Assembly: GCA_902364975.1 (NCBI GenBank)
Contig: CABJFQ010000015.1
Span: forward strand, 1-56,976
From: Coriobacteriaceae bacterium
GTDB taxonomy: Bacteria > Actinomycetota > Coriobacteriia > Coriobacteriales > Coriobacteriaceae
Length of the DNA stretch: 56,976 nucleotides
Direction of reading: 5' to 3'
Shown: positions 48,755 to 56,894 of the stretch, piece after piece
Layout of the letters: the number at the start of each line of letters is the position of its first letter
How positions within the stretch are numbered: the first letter of the stretch is position 1
Made by a program: the position numbers and the translations under genes
Notes under the pieces: generated by a model
The model's input: the letters and a program-made list of their open reading frames with translations, nothing else
The model's database searches: none
Told to the model about the DNA's origin: nothing

Positions 48755-49882
48755 TTATGCAAACACTATCAAGTTGTCCCTATGGATCGCGGGCTTCTCG
48801 GCCAGGTCTGCGAGCAGGCGGTTGCTGGCAATCTGGTCCTGGCGGCGGCCGGCGGCAAGCTCCAGCACGTCCGAATCGGCCTCGGCGATACCGCGGGCGA
48901 CGACCATACCGCTCGGGTCGCACACATCGAGCACATCACCCTCGGCAAACTGGCCATCGACCTCGCGAATACCCACCGCAAGCAAGGAAGAGCCACGGCT
49001 GACCAGCGCCTTCGCAGCACCATCATCGACCGTCACCGAGCCATGCGCCTTGTCGCCCAGTGCGATCCACAGCTTGCGGGGTGCGATGTCCAGACGCTCC
49101 GCCGGCGGATCGAACAGCGTGCCCACGCTCTCGCCGCGGGCGAGGCGCACGAGCGCATCGGGCTCCTCGCCCGAGCAAATCACGCTCTGAATGCCCGCCG
49201 TCATCAGGATGCGGCTCGCGCGGATCTTGGTAATCATGCCGCCCGTGCCCACCGATGTGGAAGAATCGCCCGCCGAGGCAATAATCTTGGCATCGATCTT
49301 ATGCACGACAGGAACAAACTCGGCCGTGGGGTCCTCATGCGGATTGGCAGTATAGAGACCATCGATGTCCGAGAGCGTCACGCACAGATCGGCAGAAACC
49401 AGGCAGCTCACAAGCGCCGCCAGTGTGTCGTTGTCGCCAAACTTAATCTCATCGACGGTAACGGTATCGTTCTCGTTGACGACCGGCACCACGCCAAGCT
49501 CCACGAGGCGCAGCAGGGCGTCGCGCGCATGCAGGTAGGACGTGCGGCGGGCCGTGTCGTGGCGCGTGAGCAGTACGAGCGAGGTGAGCAGGTCGCGCGC
49601 ATGGAACTCCTCGTCGTAGGCCGACGAGATGATGCACTGACCGGCCGAGGCGCAGGCCTGTAAGCTCGGCAGGTCACCGACCGGCTTGCGTTCGAAGCCC
49701 AGCACGGGATAGCCACAGGCGATAGCGCCCGAGCTCACCACGACCAGACGCCAGCCGAGCTTGCGCAGCGCTGCGGCCTGATCGGCAAGTCCGCCGATAA
49801 AGGCGCGGTTGACCTTGCCATCGGCACCCACCACCGTGGACGAACCGATCTTTACCACCATCGTTTTATAAGAAGTCGTCAT
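48755..49882 (-). CDS. proB: Glutamate 5-kinase with PUA domain
   Basis: A 375-aa enzyme for the first step of proline synthesis. Amino-acid kinase domain (residues 1-260) with VVKIGSSTVV, VNENDTV and SVGTGGMITKIRAS; C-terminal PUA domain (about 285-370). Proline feedback inhibition is usual for the family. The ATG at 49882 has only a weak ribosome site. pncB lies 80 bp upstream on the same strand. Confidence 0.95.
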   Translation of the reverse strand: MTTSYKTMVVKIGSSTVVGADGKVNRAFIGGLADQAAALRKLGWRLVVVSSGAIACGYPVLGFERKPVGDLPSLQACASAGQCIISSAYDEEFHARDLLTSLVLLTRHDTARRTSYLHARDALLRLVELGVVPVVNENDTVTVDEIKFGDNDTLAALVSCLVSADLCVTLSDIDGLYTANPHEDPTAEFVPVVHKIDAKIIASAGDSSTSVGTGGMITKIRASRILMTAGIQSVICSGEEPDALVRLARGESVGTLFDPPAERLDIAPRKLWIALGDKAHGSVTVDDGAAKALVSRGSSLLAVGIREVDGQFAEGDVLDVCDPSGMVVARGIAEADSDVLELAAGRRQDQIASNRLLADLAEKPAIHRDNLIVFA

Positions 49883-49961
49883 ACGTCAAACCAATCAACT
49901 GTTCAGCGAACGGCCGAGCTGGCGGCCAAGGGAGCGTGACTCGCCCCTACCGCCCAAGGAA

Positions 49962-51467
49962 TTAGTGAGCCCAGGGAAAAGCAGAGGCCGCGGCCATGTT
50001 CTTGCGTACGAGCTCGTCGCGCACCTGAGCCAGGCCCTGCTCCATGCCCACCACATAGGTCTGCGGGTACAGGAAGCGCTTGAAAGCTGCGTCCAGATGA
50101 TCGAGCGCCCAAGCACAGCGCTCGCGCGCGTCCTGGATGCTCTCACGCGGAGCCACCGCACTGCCATCGCGCACGATCGGCACCAGCAGCTCGCGATACT
50201 CAAGTTCGGACACGTCAGTCACCAGGGCGGCATCATTCACGGCCACGAGGGTATTGCCGCGCGCGGCGCCCTCCCCCGCCAGATGGTCCTCGTCGTAGAT
50301 CATGTCGCAGACCGGGCCGCCAAAGCCGTCGTAATAACGGCGCACGCGTTGCACGCCCGGGATCGTGCGCTTGTAGGGCTGCTCGGAGAGCTTGACCACC
50401 GGCGTCCATGGATCTGCCTCGCTCGCACGGCGGGCGGAAAGCTTGTACACGCCGCCCAGCGCCGGCTGGTCATAGCAGGTCGCGAGCTTGGTACCCACGC
50501 CAAAGCTGTCGATGGGCGCGCCCTGGTCGAGCAGCGACTGAATCGTGTACTCATCCAGATCGTTAGAAACCGAGATCCCCACATAGGGCAGGCCCTCGGC
50601 ATCAAAACGACCGCGCACATACTTGGAGAGCTTGGCGAGGTCGCCGGAGTCGATGCGAATAGCCGATAGACGCTCGCCCACCGCCTCCATCTCCTTGGCA
50701 ACCGTAATGGCATGCTCGCAGCCCTCGCGCACGTCATAGGTGTCGATGAGCAGCGTACAGTTCTTGGGGCTCGACTTGGCAAAGGCACGGAAGGCCTCGA
50801 GCTCGGAATCGAAGCTCATCACCCAGCTGTGCGCATGTGTGCCAAAGACGGGAATACCGTAGCGGCGGCCGGCGAGCACATTGGACGTAGAGGAGCAGCC
50901 GGCAACGTAGCTCGCGCGCGCAACGGCCAGGCCGCCATCGGGACCCTGGGCTCGGCGCAGGCCAAACTCCGCCACGGGGCGACCGTCGGCGGCGAGCACC
51001 ACGCGCGCCGTCTTGGTGGCGACAAGCGTCTGGAACCCGACGATGTTGAGCAGCGCCGTCTCGAGCAGCTGGCACTCCAGCGCGGGGCCGGTGACGCGCA
51101 CCATGGGCTCGCGCGGAAAGACGAGCTCGCCCTCGGGGACGGCGTCGATGTTTACGTGCGCACGAAAATCACGCAGGTAGTCGAGGAATCCAGGCTTAAA
51201 CATCGCGCCGCCGGCAGGGGCCTCAAGCGAGGCGAGGTAGTCGATGTCCTCGGGCGTAAAGCGTAGATTCTCGACCAGCTCGGGCAGTTCGGCGGTGCCA
51301 CACATGACGGCATAGGCGCTGCCAAAGGGATGGTCGCGGTAAAACGCGGTAAAACAACCCTGTTCATTGGCCTTGCCGCTCTCCCACAGGCCCTGGGCCA
51401 TAGTGAGCTCGTACAGATCGGTGAGCATTGCAATGTCGGTGGGATACGAGATGTCGGTCAAAGCCAT
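49962..51467 (-). CDS. pncB: Nicotinate phosphoribosyltransferase
   Basis: A 501-aa enzyme that makes nicotinate mononucleotide from nicotinate and PRPP, the entry of the NAD salvage pathway. Family blocks are LTDLYELTMAQG near the N-terminus, LRRAQGPDGG, GTHAHSWVM with the phospho-His candidate, and IRIDSGDLAKLS. The ATG at 51467 has GAAAGGT upstream. It may be co-transcribed with proB; no nad biosynthesis genes are nearby. Confidence 0.95.
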   Translation of the reverse strand: MALTDISYPTDIAMLTDLYELTMAQGLWESGKANEQGCFTAFYRDHPFGSAYAVMCGTAELPELVENLRFTPEDIDYLASLEAPAGGAMFKPGFLDYLRDFRAHVNIDAVPEGELVFPREPMVRVTGPALECQLLETALLNIVGFQTLVATKTARVVLAADGRPVAEFGLRRAQGPDGGLAVARASYVAGCSSTSNVLAGRRYGIPVFGTHAHSWVMSFDSELEAFRAFAKSSPKNCTLLIDTYDVREGCEHAITVAKEMEAVGERLSAIRIDSGDLAKLSKYVRGRFDAEGLPYVGISVSNDLDEYTIQSLLDQGAPIDSFGVGTKLATCYDQPALGGVYKLSARRASEADPWTPVVKLSEQPYKRTIPGVQRVRRYYDGFGGPVCDMIYDEDHLAGEGAARGNTLVAVNDAALVTDVSELEYRELLVPIVRDGSAVAPRESIQDARERCAWALDHLDAAFKRFLYPQTYVVGMEQGLAQVRDELVRKNMAAASAFPWAH

Positions 51468-51551
51468 GGGGCGACCTTTCGGATGCGTTGTGCAGAGGTT
51501 GAGGGTTGGACAAGGGCAGAGTGTTCGGACATGACGCCCGATGTAAATCGG

Positions 51552-52010
51552 TTAGAGCAGGCCCATACTGGTCAGGATCGTGTAGCCCATAAAGATGACA
51601 AACGCGATGAGGGCAAGGACAATGATGATTTTTTGAGCCGGCGCCATGCCAGGGATCTCGTTCTCGCCCGTAGGTTCCTTGGAGGTAACCATGCGCTGGG
51701 CAAAGGTCATCTCGTGACGGCTCGGCTTGGGCTCGACGGACTTGGGACGAGCGGCCTTTTTTGGCTGAGGTTTGGGCGCGGCAGGTGCAGGCTTCGCAGC
51801 AGCGGGCTCGGATGCGGGCGCGGGCGCCGATGCGGATGCGGCGTTCGCAGCGGCCTCCTCGGCCTTCGCACGCTCGGCACGCAGGGCAGCCAGCTCCTCA
51901 CGCTCGCGACGGGCCTCTTCCCGAGCCTCGCGGCGGGCCTTCTCGGCGCGGAGCTCTTCCAACTCAGCGCGCTCCTCTTCGGACAATGGTTGGGACTCAA
52001 GCTCGGCCAT
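51552..52010 (-). CDS. Small tail-anchored coiled-coil protein, function unknown
   Basis: A 152-aa protein. The ATG at 52010 has GAAAGGG upstream. Residues 1-60 are Glu/Arg/Ala-rich and strongly coiled-coil (LSEEERAELEELRAEKARRE), residues 60-105 are an Ala/Pro/Lys linker, and residues 127-149 form one transmembrane helix at the end (KIIIVLALIAFVIFMGYTI). The bulk should face the cytoplasm. No family is recognised. It lies right after the tRNA-Ala terminator. Confidence 0.75.
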   Translation of the reverse strand: MAELESQPLSEEERAELEELRAEKARREAREEARREREELAALRAERAKAEEAAANAASASAPAPASEPAAAKPAPAAPKPQPKKAARPKSVEPKPSRHEMTFAQRMVTSKEPTGENEIPGMAPAQKIIIVLALIAFVIFMGYTILTSMGLL

Positions 52011-52027
52011 GGTACAGCCCTTTCTTT

Positions 52028-52060
52028 TAAAAAAAGCCGCCGACACAATGTCAGCGGCTT
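52028..52060 (-). terminator. Terminator of tRNA-Ala
   Basis: AAGCCGCCGACA (52034-52045) pairs with TGTCAGCGGCTT (52049-52060), one mismatch, loop CAA; the minus-strand tail is a run of T. Confidence 0.92.
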
Positions 52061-52074
52061 ATCAAATCCAAGGG

Positions 52075-52147
52075 TGGAGACGAAGGGAGTCGAACCCTCG
52101 GCCTCTGCCATGCGACGGCAGCGCTCTCCCAACTGAGCTACGTCCCC
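52075..52147 (-). tRNA. tRNA-Ala (CGC)
   Basis: A 73-nt cloverleaf with acceptor GGGGACG and CGTCTCC, anticodon stem CTGCC/GGCAG and loop GTCGCAT giving CGC. CCA is not fully encoded (CCC follows the discriminator A). Confidence 0.95.
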
Positions 52148-52252
52148 AGGACAAGTTGATATTTTACCTACGGCTCGCCAACTGTCAACGCCCAATAACC
52201 AGTCTTTTTGGGGCGCGGCTATTTTGACAACTTTCCGAGCAGGCGATCCTCT

Positions 52253-52289
52253 CGATGATTTTTTAATCCCCGTCCCAGAAAAATCATCG
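52253..52289. repeat. Palindrome with GGGAC-type loop near the radical SAM stop codon
   Basis: CGATGATTTTT (52253-52263) and AAAAATCATCG (52279-52289) are perfect 11-bp arms. The 15-nt loop contains CGTCCCAG. It lies 9 bp beyond the stop codon (52299-52301) of the radical SAM gene. It may serve as terminator and matches the REP copies in layout but not in arm sequence. Confidence 0.65.
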
Positions 52290-52298
52290 GCGAGCGCA

Positions 52299-53237
52299 CT
52301 ACTTTGCGCTGGTGAGGACGCCGGTAGTGTCGAAGGCCGGGGTGAAGCTCTCGTCTACCGCGCCGCCCTCTTGCCAGAACATCGTCGTAAAGCCCAGGTC
52401 GTCGGCATGGTCGAGCACTTGCTCGTACTCCTCGCGCGTCACGGCGCGTGCCAGGTCGCCGCCCTGCTCGCGCATGAGCGCATTGGGCGTGTACTGGTTC
52501 ATGACCGAGATCGGCACGTCGCCCACCGTCTGCCACACCAGGTCTAACACACGGCACGAGTCATCCGCATGCCCCGGCAGCACAAGGTGGCGCACGATGA
52601 TGCCGCGCTTCATGAGCCCGTCCTCGTCCACCAGCTCTCCCCCGCGGCGCTCGATCTCGCACGCCATCTGTGCCAGGCCCGACACGGCCACGCGCGGGTA
52701 ATCCTTAATATGAGAAAGCGACTGCGCAAGCCCGGCATCGGCATATTTAAAGTCGGTGAGCCACACATCGACCAGGTCACCCAGGGCAGCTACGGCACTC
52801 GCCCGCTCATAGCCACTTGTGTTGTAGACGATTGGGATGACCAACCCGCGCGCCCGTGCCGCGGCAATCGCGGCCGGCAGCAGATGCGCGTAGTGCGTCG
52901 CCGTCACCAGGTTAATGTTGTTGGCACCTTGATCCTGCAGTTCCAGCATAATCTCGACCAGGCGCTCAGGTGAAATCTCAAGGCCAAAATTGCCGGTCGA
53001 GATCTCGTGGTTCTGACAATAGACGCATTTGAGCGAGCAGCCGCTAAAGAAAATCGTGCCCGAACCGGCCTCGCCCGAGATAGGCGGCTCCTCCCACATA
53101 TGAAGCGCGGCGCGGGCCACCTTGAGCGTGTCGTCGGCACCGCATACGCCGCGCGCACCCTCATCGCGCGCCGCACCGCAACGGCGCGGACACAAATGGC
53201 AGGCGGGCGAAAAAAGTTCGGTCAACGACGTCGGCAT
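52299..53237 (-). CDS. Radical SAM protein, PflA/PflX-like activating enzyme family
   Basis: A 312-aa radical SAM protein. The cluster motif is CSLKCVYC (Cys67, Cys71, Cys74). An N-terminal Cys set (CHLCPRRC, Cys13/16/20, and Cys32) could bind a further cluster. It resembles the PflX group of pyruvate formate-lyase activase homologues, often of unknown target. ATG 53237 has GGAG 9 nt upstream. No glycyl radical enzyme gene is adjacent, so its partner is not known from this window. Confidence 0.86.
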   Translation of the reverse strand: MPTSLTELFSPACHLCPRRCGAARDEGARGVCGADDTLKVARAALHMWEEPPISGEAGSGTIFFSGCSLKCVYCQNHEISTGNFGLEISPERLVEIMLELQDQGANNINLVTATHYAHLLPAAIAAARARGLVIPIVYNTSGYERASAVAALGDLVDVWLTDFKYADAGLAQSLSHIKDYPRVAVSGLAQMACEIERRGGELVDEDGLMKRGIIVRHLVLPGHADDSCRVLDLVWQTVGDVPISVMNQYTPNALMREQGGDLARAVTREEYEQVLDHADDLGFTTMFWQEGGAVDESFTPAFDTTGVLTSAK

Positions 53238-53375
53238 AAAAACATGCTCCAAAACAACGATTCAGCAGCTCAAACGTAAAGGGCCAGGCCGCGTAGACGA
53301 CTCCGTCCCTAAGGCGCCGTAATCGTCCGACACGATTTTTGTAATGTCAAGACTGGAATCCACAAAGTGCCGCTT

Positions 53376-53381
53376 TATGAT
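53376..53381 (+). promoter_or_regulatory. -10 box of the probable 6S RNA
   Basis: TATGAT ends 9 bp before the first base of the closing stem of the RNA at 53391, the right place for a -10 element. No consensus -35 is visible 17 bp upstream. Confidence 0.45.
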
Positions 53382-53390
53382 GTAGGTATT

Positions 53391-53553
53391 CCGCCCCCCG
53401 CGGAGCAACTGGGTGAACCGTCGCGTTTATTTAGGGAGCCCACACAGTCGTACCTAGTACAGGTATCCTTCGTTGTTAAGGACGCTGGAACGGTCGATGA
53501 GGGCACCCACCTGTTTTAGGTGGGTTCATTTTCGTAACGTGGGGGGTGGTTTT
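53391..53553 (+). ncRNA. ssrS: Probable 6S RNA
   Basis: A structured RNA of about 160 nt in a gene-free stretch. Closing stem: CCGCCCCCC (53391-53399) with GGGGGGTGG (53541-53549), followed by TTTTC and TTTT. Inside are GGGAGCCC, a hairpin CCCACCT-GTTTT-AGGTGGG on the 3' side, and small TACCT/AGGTA and TCCTT/AAGGA hairpins. The closed stem, wide internal region and 3' CCCACCT hairpin fit 6S RNA as I recall it. 6S binds the RNA polymerase holoenzyme. Other structured RNAs are possible. Confidence 0.6.
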
Positions 53554-53763
53554 CTTTTGCCGAAAATCACCATTACAGTCCATATGGATTCCCGCCGGCA
53601 TCCCGACAAGCCATCGACGACATCCCAATATCTGGTAAGCGCGTGATTATCGCTGCGTGCAATTACATGCACCCCCCTTGGTCGAGTATTATGGTTCGGC
53701 TATGCCCTTTGCGCATGGCGTTCTTCTGACCTTTTCCTTCGACGCTTGGCGGTTTTTAGATTC

Positions 53764-54963
53764 ATGGCTTCATCCCCGAGCTACATACCGTACCTATGCG
53801 TGGCAGCGGCGGCCTTTATCACGACCTTCCTCGCGGTGCCCCTGGTCAAGCGCTTGGCAATTAAGCTCGATGCCGTCGACTATCCTTCTAAGCGCCGCAT
53901 CAACACCAAGCCCATCCCGCGTTTGGGCGGAACGGCGGTGTTTTTGGGCCTGGTCGTTGCCTGCATTGTGCAAATCTTAGGCACCTGGCACCTAGGCTGG
54001 CCACCCGTCCTGGTGCCGCACCCGCGCCTTCACATTAGCTATCCCATGCTGGCACTCTCCTTTACCGTCATCTTTGCGACCGGCGCTATCGACGATGTCT
54101 TCCAGCTCAAGCCCAAGCAAAAGCTGGCCGGACAGGTCCTCGCCGCGCTCATCGCCTGTATCGGCGGCCTGCGGATCGGCGTCATCGTCAACCCGTTTGC
54201 CCCCGGCGAAATCATGCTCGGGTGGCTCGCCTACCCCATCACCGTAATCTATCTGGTGGCATTCACCAACATCATTAACCTCATCGACGGCCTCGACGGC
54301 TTGGCCACGGGCATCTGCGGCATCGCCTCGTTCACCATGTTTTCGATGGCCGTTCTCTCGGGCCGCATCGACGCCGCCGCGCTCTCCATTGCGCTCTTTG
54401 GCGCCTGTCTGGCCTTTTTGCGCTACAACTTCAACCCCGCAAGCATCTTCTTGGGCGACTCGGGGTCGCTGCTTCTGGGCTTTGCACTGGGCTCCATCTC
54501 GCTGCTCAACGTGAGCCGCACCGCCGCGCTCACCTCGCTTATCATCCCGCTCATCGTTGCCGGCGTGCCCATCATCGACACGTTTAGCGCCATCGTGCGC
54601 CGCAGGCGCGCCCACATTAGCATTGGGCAGGCCGACAAGGGCCACATCCACCACCGCCTGATCCAAGAAGGCTACAACCAAAAACAGGCCGTGCTGCTCA
54701 TCTATGCCTGGTGCATCATGCTTTCGGCCGGCGCCGCCGCGATTAACCAGGTCGAAGTGCCCATGCGTGTGCTCATCTTTACCGTGCTCGCCATTGGCTC
54801 GGCGGCCTTCGCCAAGCACCTGCACCTGTTTGAACCCGTGCTACGCCACCATTACAACAAGCGCACGCACGAGGACGAGCTCGTCACCCCCGACGACCCC
54901 GCCTTTAAGCTGGAGGAGCAGGCAGCCGAGGAGCGCAAAGAAGAGCGCCACCACAAGCTCTAG
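53764..54963 (+). CDS. WecA/TagO-like undecaprenyl-phosphate sugar-1-phosphate transferase
   Basis: A 399-aa multi-pass membrane enzyme of the MraY/WecA family, starting lipid-linked wall polymer synthesis by adding a GlcNAc- or GalNAc-1-phosphate to undecaprenyl phosphate. Motifs in order are RLGG, GAIDDVFQLKPKQKL, NLIDGLDGLATG, FLGDSGSLLLG and the HIHHRL loop typical of WecA/TagO. About ten membrane segments. The ATG at 53764 is preferred to a TTG at 53746, though neither has a strong site. The C-terminus is charged. It is a plausible first step for the glycan built by the GT2 cluster. Confidence 0.9.
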   Translation: MASSPSYIPYLCVAAAAFITTFLAVPLVKRLAIKLDAVDYPSKRRINTKPIPRLGGTAVFLGLVVACIVQILGTWHLGWPPVLVPHPRLHISYPMLALSFTVIFATGAIDDVFQLKPKQKLAGQVLAALIACIGGLRIGVIVNPFAPGEIMLGWLAYPITVIYLVAFTNIINLIDGLDGLATGICGIASFTMFSMAVLSGRIDAAALSIALFGACLAFLRYNFNPASIFLGDSGSLLLGFALGSISLLNVSRTAALTSLIIPLIVAGVPIIDTFSAIVRRRRAHISIGQADKGHIHHRLIQEGYNQKQAVLLIYAWCIMLSAGAAAINQVEVPMRVLIFTVLAIGSAAFAKHLHLFEPVLRHHYNKRTHEDELVTPDDPAFKLEEQAAEERKEERHHKL

Positions 54964-55133
54964 GGCAAGCTGCCGAGGATGTGCCAAAGCACCGTTAGCC
55001 AAGCGCGGCCGCGCCGCACCCATCGCACATGCCGCACCACGCGCGTCCCTCTCCCGCCCCTCGCCTACTTACGCACCGCCCCTCCAATAAACGCGTTATC
55101 ATCTTGACCCATGAACATACGTTAGGAGCAATC

Positions 55134-56183
55134 ATGCCAAACGAGAACAGCTACGAAGTCGCGCTGCAAAAGAGCAACGCCATTCGCGAGGGCCTGGCCA
55201 AGACGCCCGAGAAGTTCACCATGCTCACCGGCGACCGCCCCACCGGCCGTCTGCACCTGGGCCACTACTTCGGCACCCTCAAGGGCCGTGTTGAGCTGCA
55301 GAACATGGGCGCCAAGACCAACGTGCTCATCGCCGACTACCAGGTCATCACCGACCGCGACACGACCGAGCACATCCAGGACAACGTGTACAACATGGTC
55401 ATGGACTACCTTGCCTGCGGCATCGACCCCGACAAGACCATGATCTATGCACACTCCGCCGTGCCCGCAGCCAACCAGCTCATGCTGCCGTTCCTGTCGC
55501 TGGTGTCCGAGGCCGAACTGGCGCGCAACCCCACCGTCAAGGCTGAGATGGAGGCCTCGGGCCACGAGCTCACCGGCCTTCTGCTCACCTACCCGGTGCA
55601 TCAGGCCTGCGACATCCTGTTCTGCAAGGGCAACGTGGTGCCCGTCGGTCGCGACCAGCTGCCGCACATCGAGCTTACCCGCACCATCGCCCGCCGCTTT
55701 AACAACCGCTACGGCAAGGTGTTCCCCGAGGTCGACGCGCTGCTGTCCGAGACCCCGCTGCTGCCGGGCCTGGACGGTCGCAAGATGAGCAAGAGCTACG
55801 GCAACGCCATCAATATTTCGATGACCGCCGAGGAGACGGCCAAGCGCATCAAGAAAAGCCAGACCGACTCCGAGCGCATGATCACGTTCGATCCCGAGAA
55901 CCGCCCCGGTGTGTCTGGCCTGCTTTCGACGGCCGCCATCTGCACCGGCCGTTCCGAGGTCGAGATTGCCGAGGAGATTGGCATGGGCGGCTCCGGCCAG
56001 CTCAAGAAGTACGTGACCGAGGCCGTCAACGAGTACTTCGCACCGATCCGCGAGCGTCGCCAGCGCTACGAGAACGATCTGGATTACGTGAAGGACGTGC
56101 TGCACGAGGGCAACCGTCGTGCTAACGAGATCGCCGAGCAGACCCTGGCAGAGGTTCAGGACGCCATGGGCATGGTGTACTAG
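55134..56183 (+). CDS. trpS: Tryptophanyl-tRNA synthetase
   Basis: A 349-aa class I synthetase. HIGH appears as HLGH (41-44) in RPTGRLHLGHYFG and KMSKS as GRKMSKSYGN (about 218-222). ATG 55134 has GGAG upstream; an earlier start at 55029 lies in GC-rich non-conserved sequence and is unlikely. No T-box is seen. Followed by its own terminator. Confidence 0.96.
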   Translation: MPNENSYEVALQKSNAIREGLAKTPEKFTMLTGDRPTGRLHLGHYFGTLKGRVELQNMGAKTNVLIADYQVITDRDTTEHIQDNVYNMVMDYLACGIDPDKTMIYAHSAVPAANQLMLPFLSLVSEAELARNPTVKAEMEASGHELTGLLLTYPVHQACDILFCKGNVVPVGRDQLPHIELTRTIARRFNNRYGKVFPEVDALLSETPLLPGLDGRKMSKSYGNAINISMTAEETAKRIKKSQTDSERMITFDPENRPGVSGLLSTAAICTGRSEVEIAEEIGMGGSGQLKKYVTEAVNEYFAPIRERRQRYENDLDYVKDVLHEGNRRANEIAEQTLAEVQDAMGMVY

Positions 56184-56218
56184 ACCGATCTGCTGGCTTG
56201 AGCTTTCGATTGCTATAG

Positions 56219-56246
56219 GGCGGGCGCTACGGCGTCCGCCTTTTTT
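56219..56246 (+). terminator. Terminator of trpS
   Basis: GGCGGGCGC (56219-56227) pairs with GCGTCCGCC (56232-56240), loop TACG, followed by TTTTTT. Confidence 0.94.
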
Positions 56247-56293
56247 GGAGCCGGACCGCTTCGGCTCCGTCCATCGCACTCCCCCGACAAACA

Positions 56294-56335
56294 GGAACAG
56301 GCCCGCCGGCAGTTAGTTGCCAGCGGGCCTGTTCC
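56294..56335. repeat. Very stable 18-bp palindrome downstream of trpS
   Basis: Arms 56294-56311 and 56318-56335 pair in 17 of 18 positions around a 6-nt loop (GGAACAGGCCCGC... with ...GCGGGCCTGTTCC). There is no U-run, so it is not a classical terminator. The 240 bp on its right to the MGMT gene contain a further imperfect hairpin (about 56381-56430) and the palindrome at 56510-56559, but no gene. Confidence 0.75.
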
Positions 56336-56509
56336 CGAAGTACACCGTTGAATCGCACAGAGGGGAGGAATGCGAATCAAACTCAACAGGGCAGGCTTTT
56401 TCATCGCCTATTGCCTGCTCCGTTGCTGAAACCAATATAGTTCACCGTGGTTTACTTTCTAGCGTCAATATGCGCCGCCATACCTTCTCCATAAGTTAGC
56501 CCGGGTAAA

Positions 56510-56559
56510 CTAAAACCACCACACCACAAAGGGGACAGGCACCTTTGTGGCGGTTTTAG
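56510..56559. repeat. Two-tier palindrome with GGACAGG loop
   Basis: Inner arms CCACAAAGG (56524-56532) and CCTTTGTGG (56542-56550), outer arms CTAAAACC (56510-56517) and GGTTTTAG (56552-56559). The loop GGACAGGCA repeats the GGGACAGG core of the REP copies at 43778 and elsewhere. A partial relative (ACCACAAAGGTGTCTGTG) lies at about 56929-56946. Confidence 0.75.
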
Positions 56560-56573
56560 CCACGGCAGAACCG

Positions 56574-56894
56574 TTAGAGTCCGGCAGGCCAGCGACAGGC
56601 GCCCAGATCGACGTGCATGTCGTCCTTAAACGCCACACCCTCCCCTAGCAAAAGCTCACGTTGAGCATCGGGGCCGCCAAAGGCAAAGCCTTCGCAAATG
56701 CGACCGTCGGCAAACACCACGCGGTGACAGGGAATCTCGCCGGGGCGCGGATTGCTATGCAGGGCATACCCCACGTACCGCGCACTTCGTGGGCGACCGG
56801 CAAGCAGCGCCACCTGACCATACGTGGCGACCATCCCCTCGGGGATCTGCTCGACCACCTCGTACACCCGATCAAAAAAGCCCTCAGACGCCAT
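56574..56894 (-). CDS. MGMT-type O6-alkylguanine DNA alkyltransferase domain protein
   Basis: A 106-aa protein consisting only of the C-terminal DNA-binding/catalytic domain of methylguanine methyltransferases. IPCHRVV places the acceptor Cys at Cys56, so it is not the Trp-type alkyltransferase-like (ATL) variant. VATYGQVALLAGRPRSARYVGYAL is the helix-turn-helix region in two conserved blocks (ATYGQVA; ARYVGYAL). It either repairs alkylated guanine or flags it for repair. ATG 56894 has GGAAGGGAG upstream; the N-terminal Ada-like domain is absent. Confidence 0.88.
   Translation of the reverse strand: MASEGFFDRVYEVVEQIPEGMVATYGQVALLAGRPRSARYVGYALHSNPRPGEIPCHRVVFADGRICEGFAFGGPDAQRELLLGEGVAFKDDMHVDLGACRWPAGL

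Noticed and set aside
53657..53980. A 107-codon plus-strand frame overlapping the WecA/TagO-like start
   Set aside because: It runs in another frame of the real gene, is Arg/Ser-rich low-quality sequence and has no family match.
54964..55133. T-box or trp attenuator upstream of trpS, and similarly upstream of argS
   Set aside because: No T-box sequence, specifier hairpin, Trp-rich leader peptide or terminator/antiterminator pair is visible.
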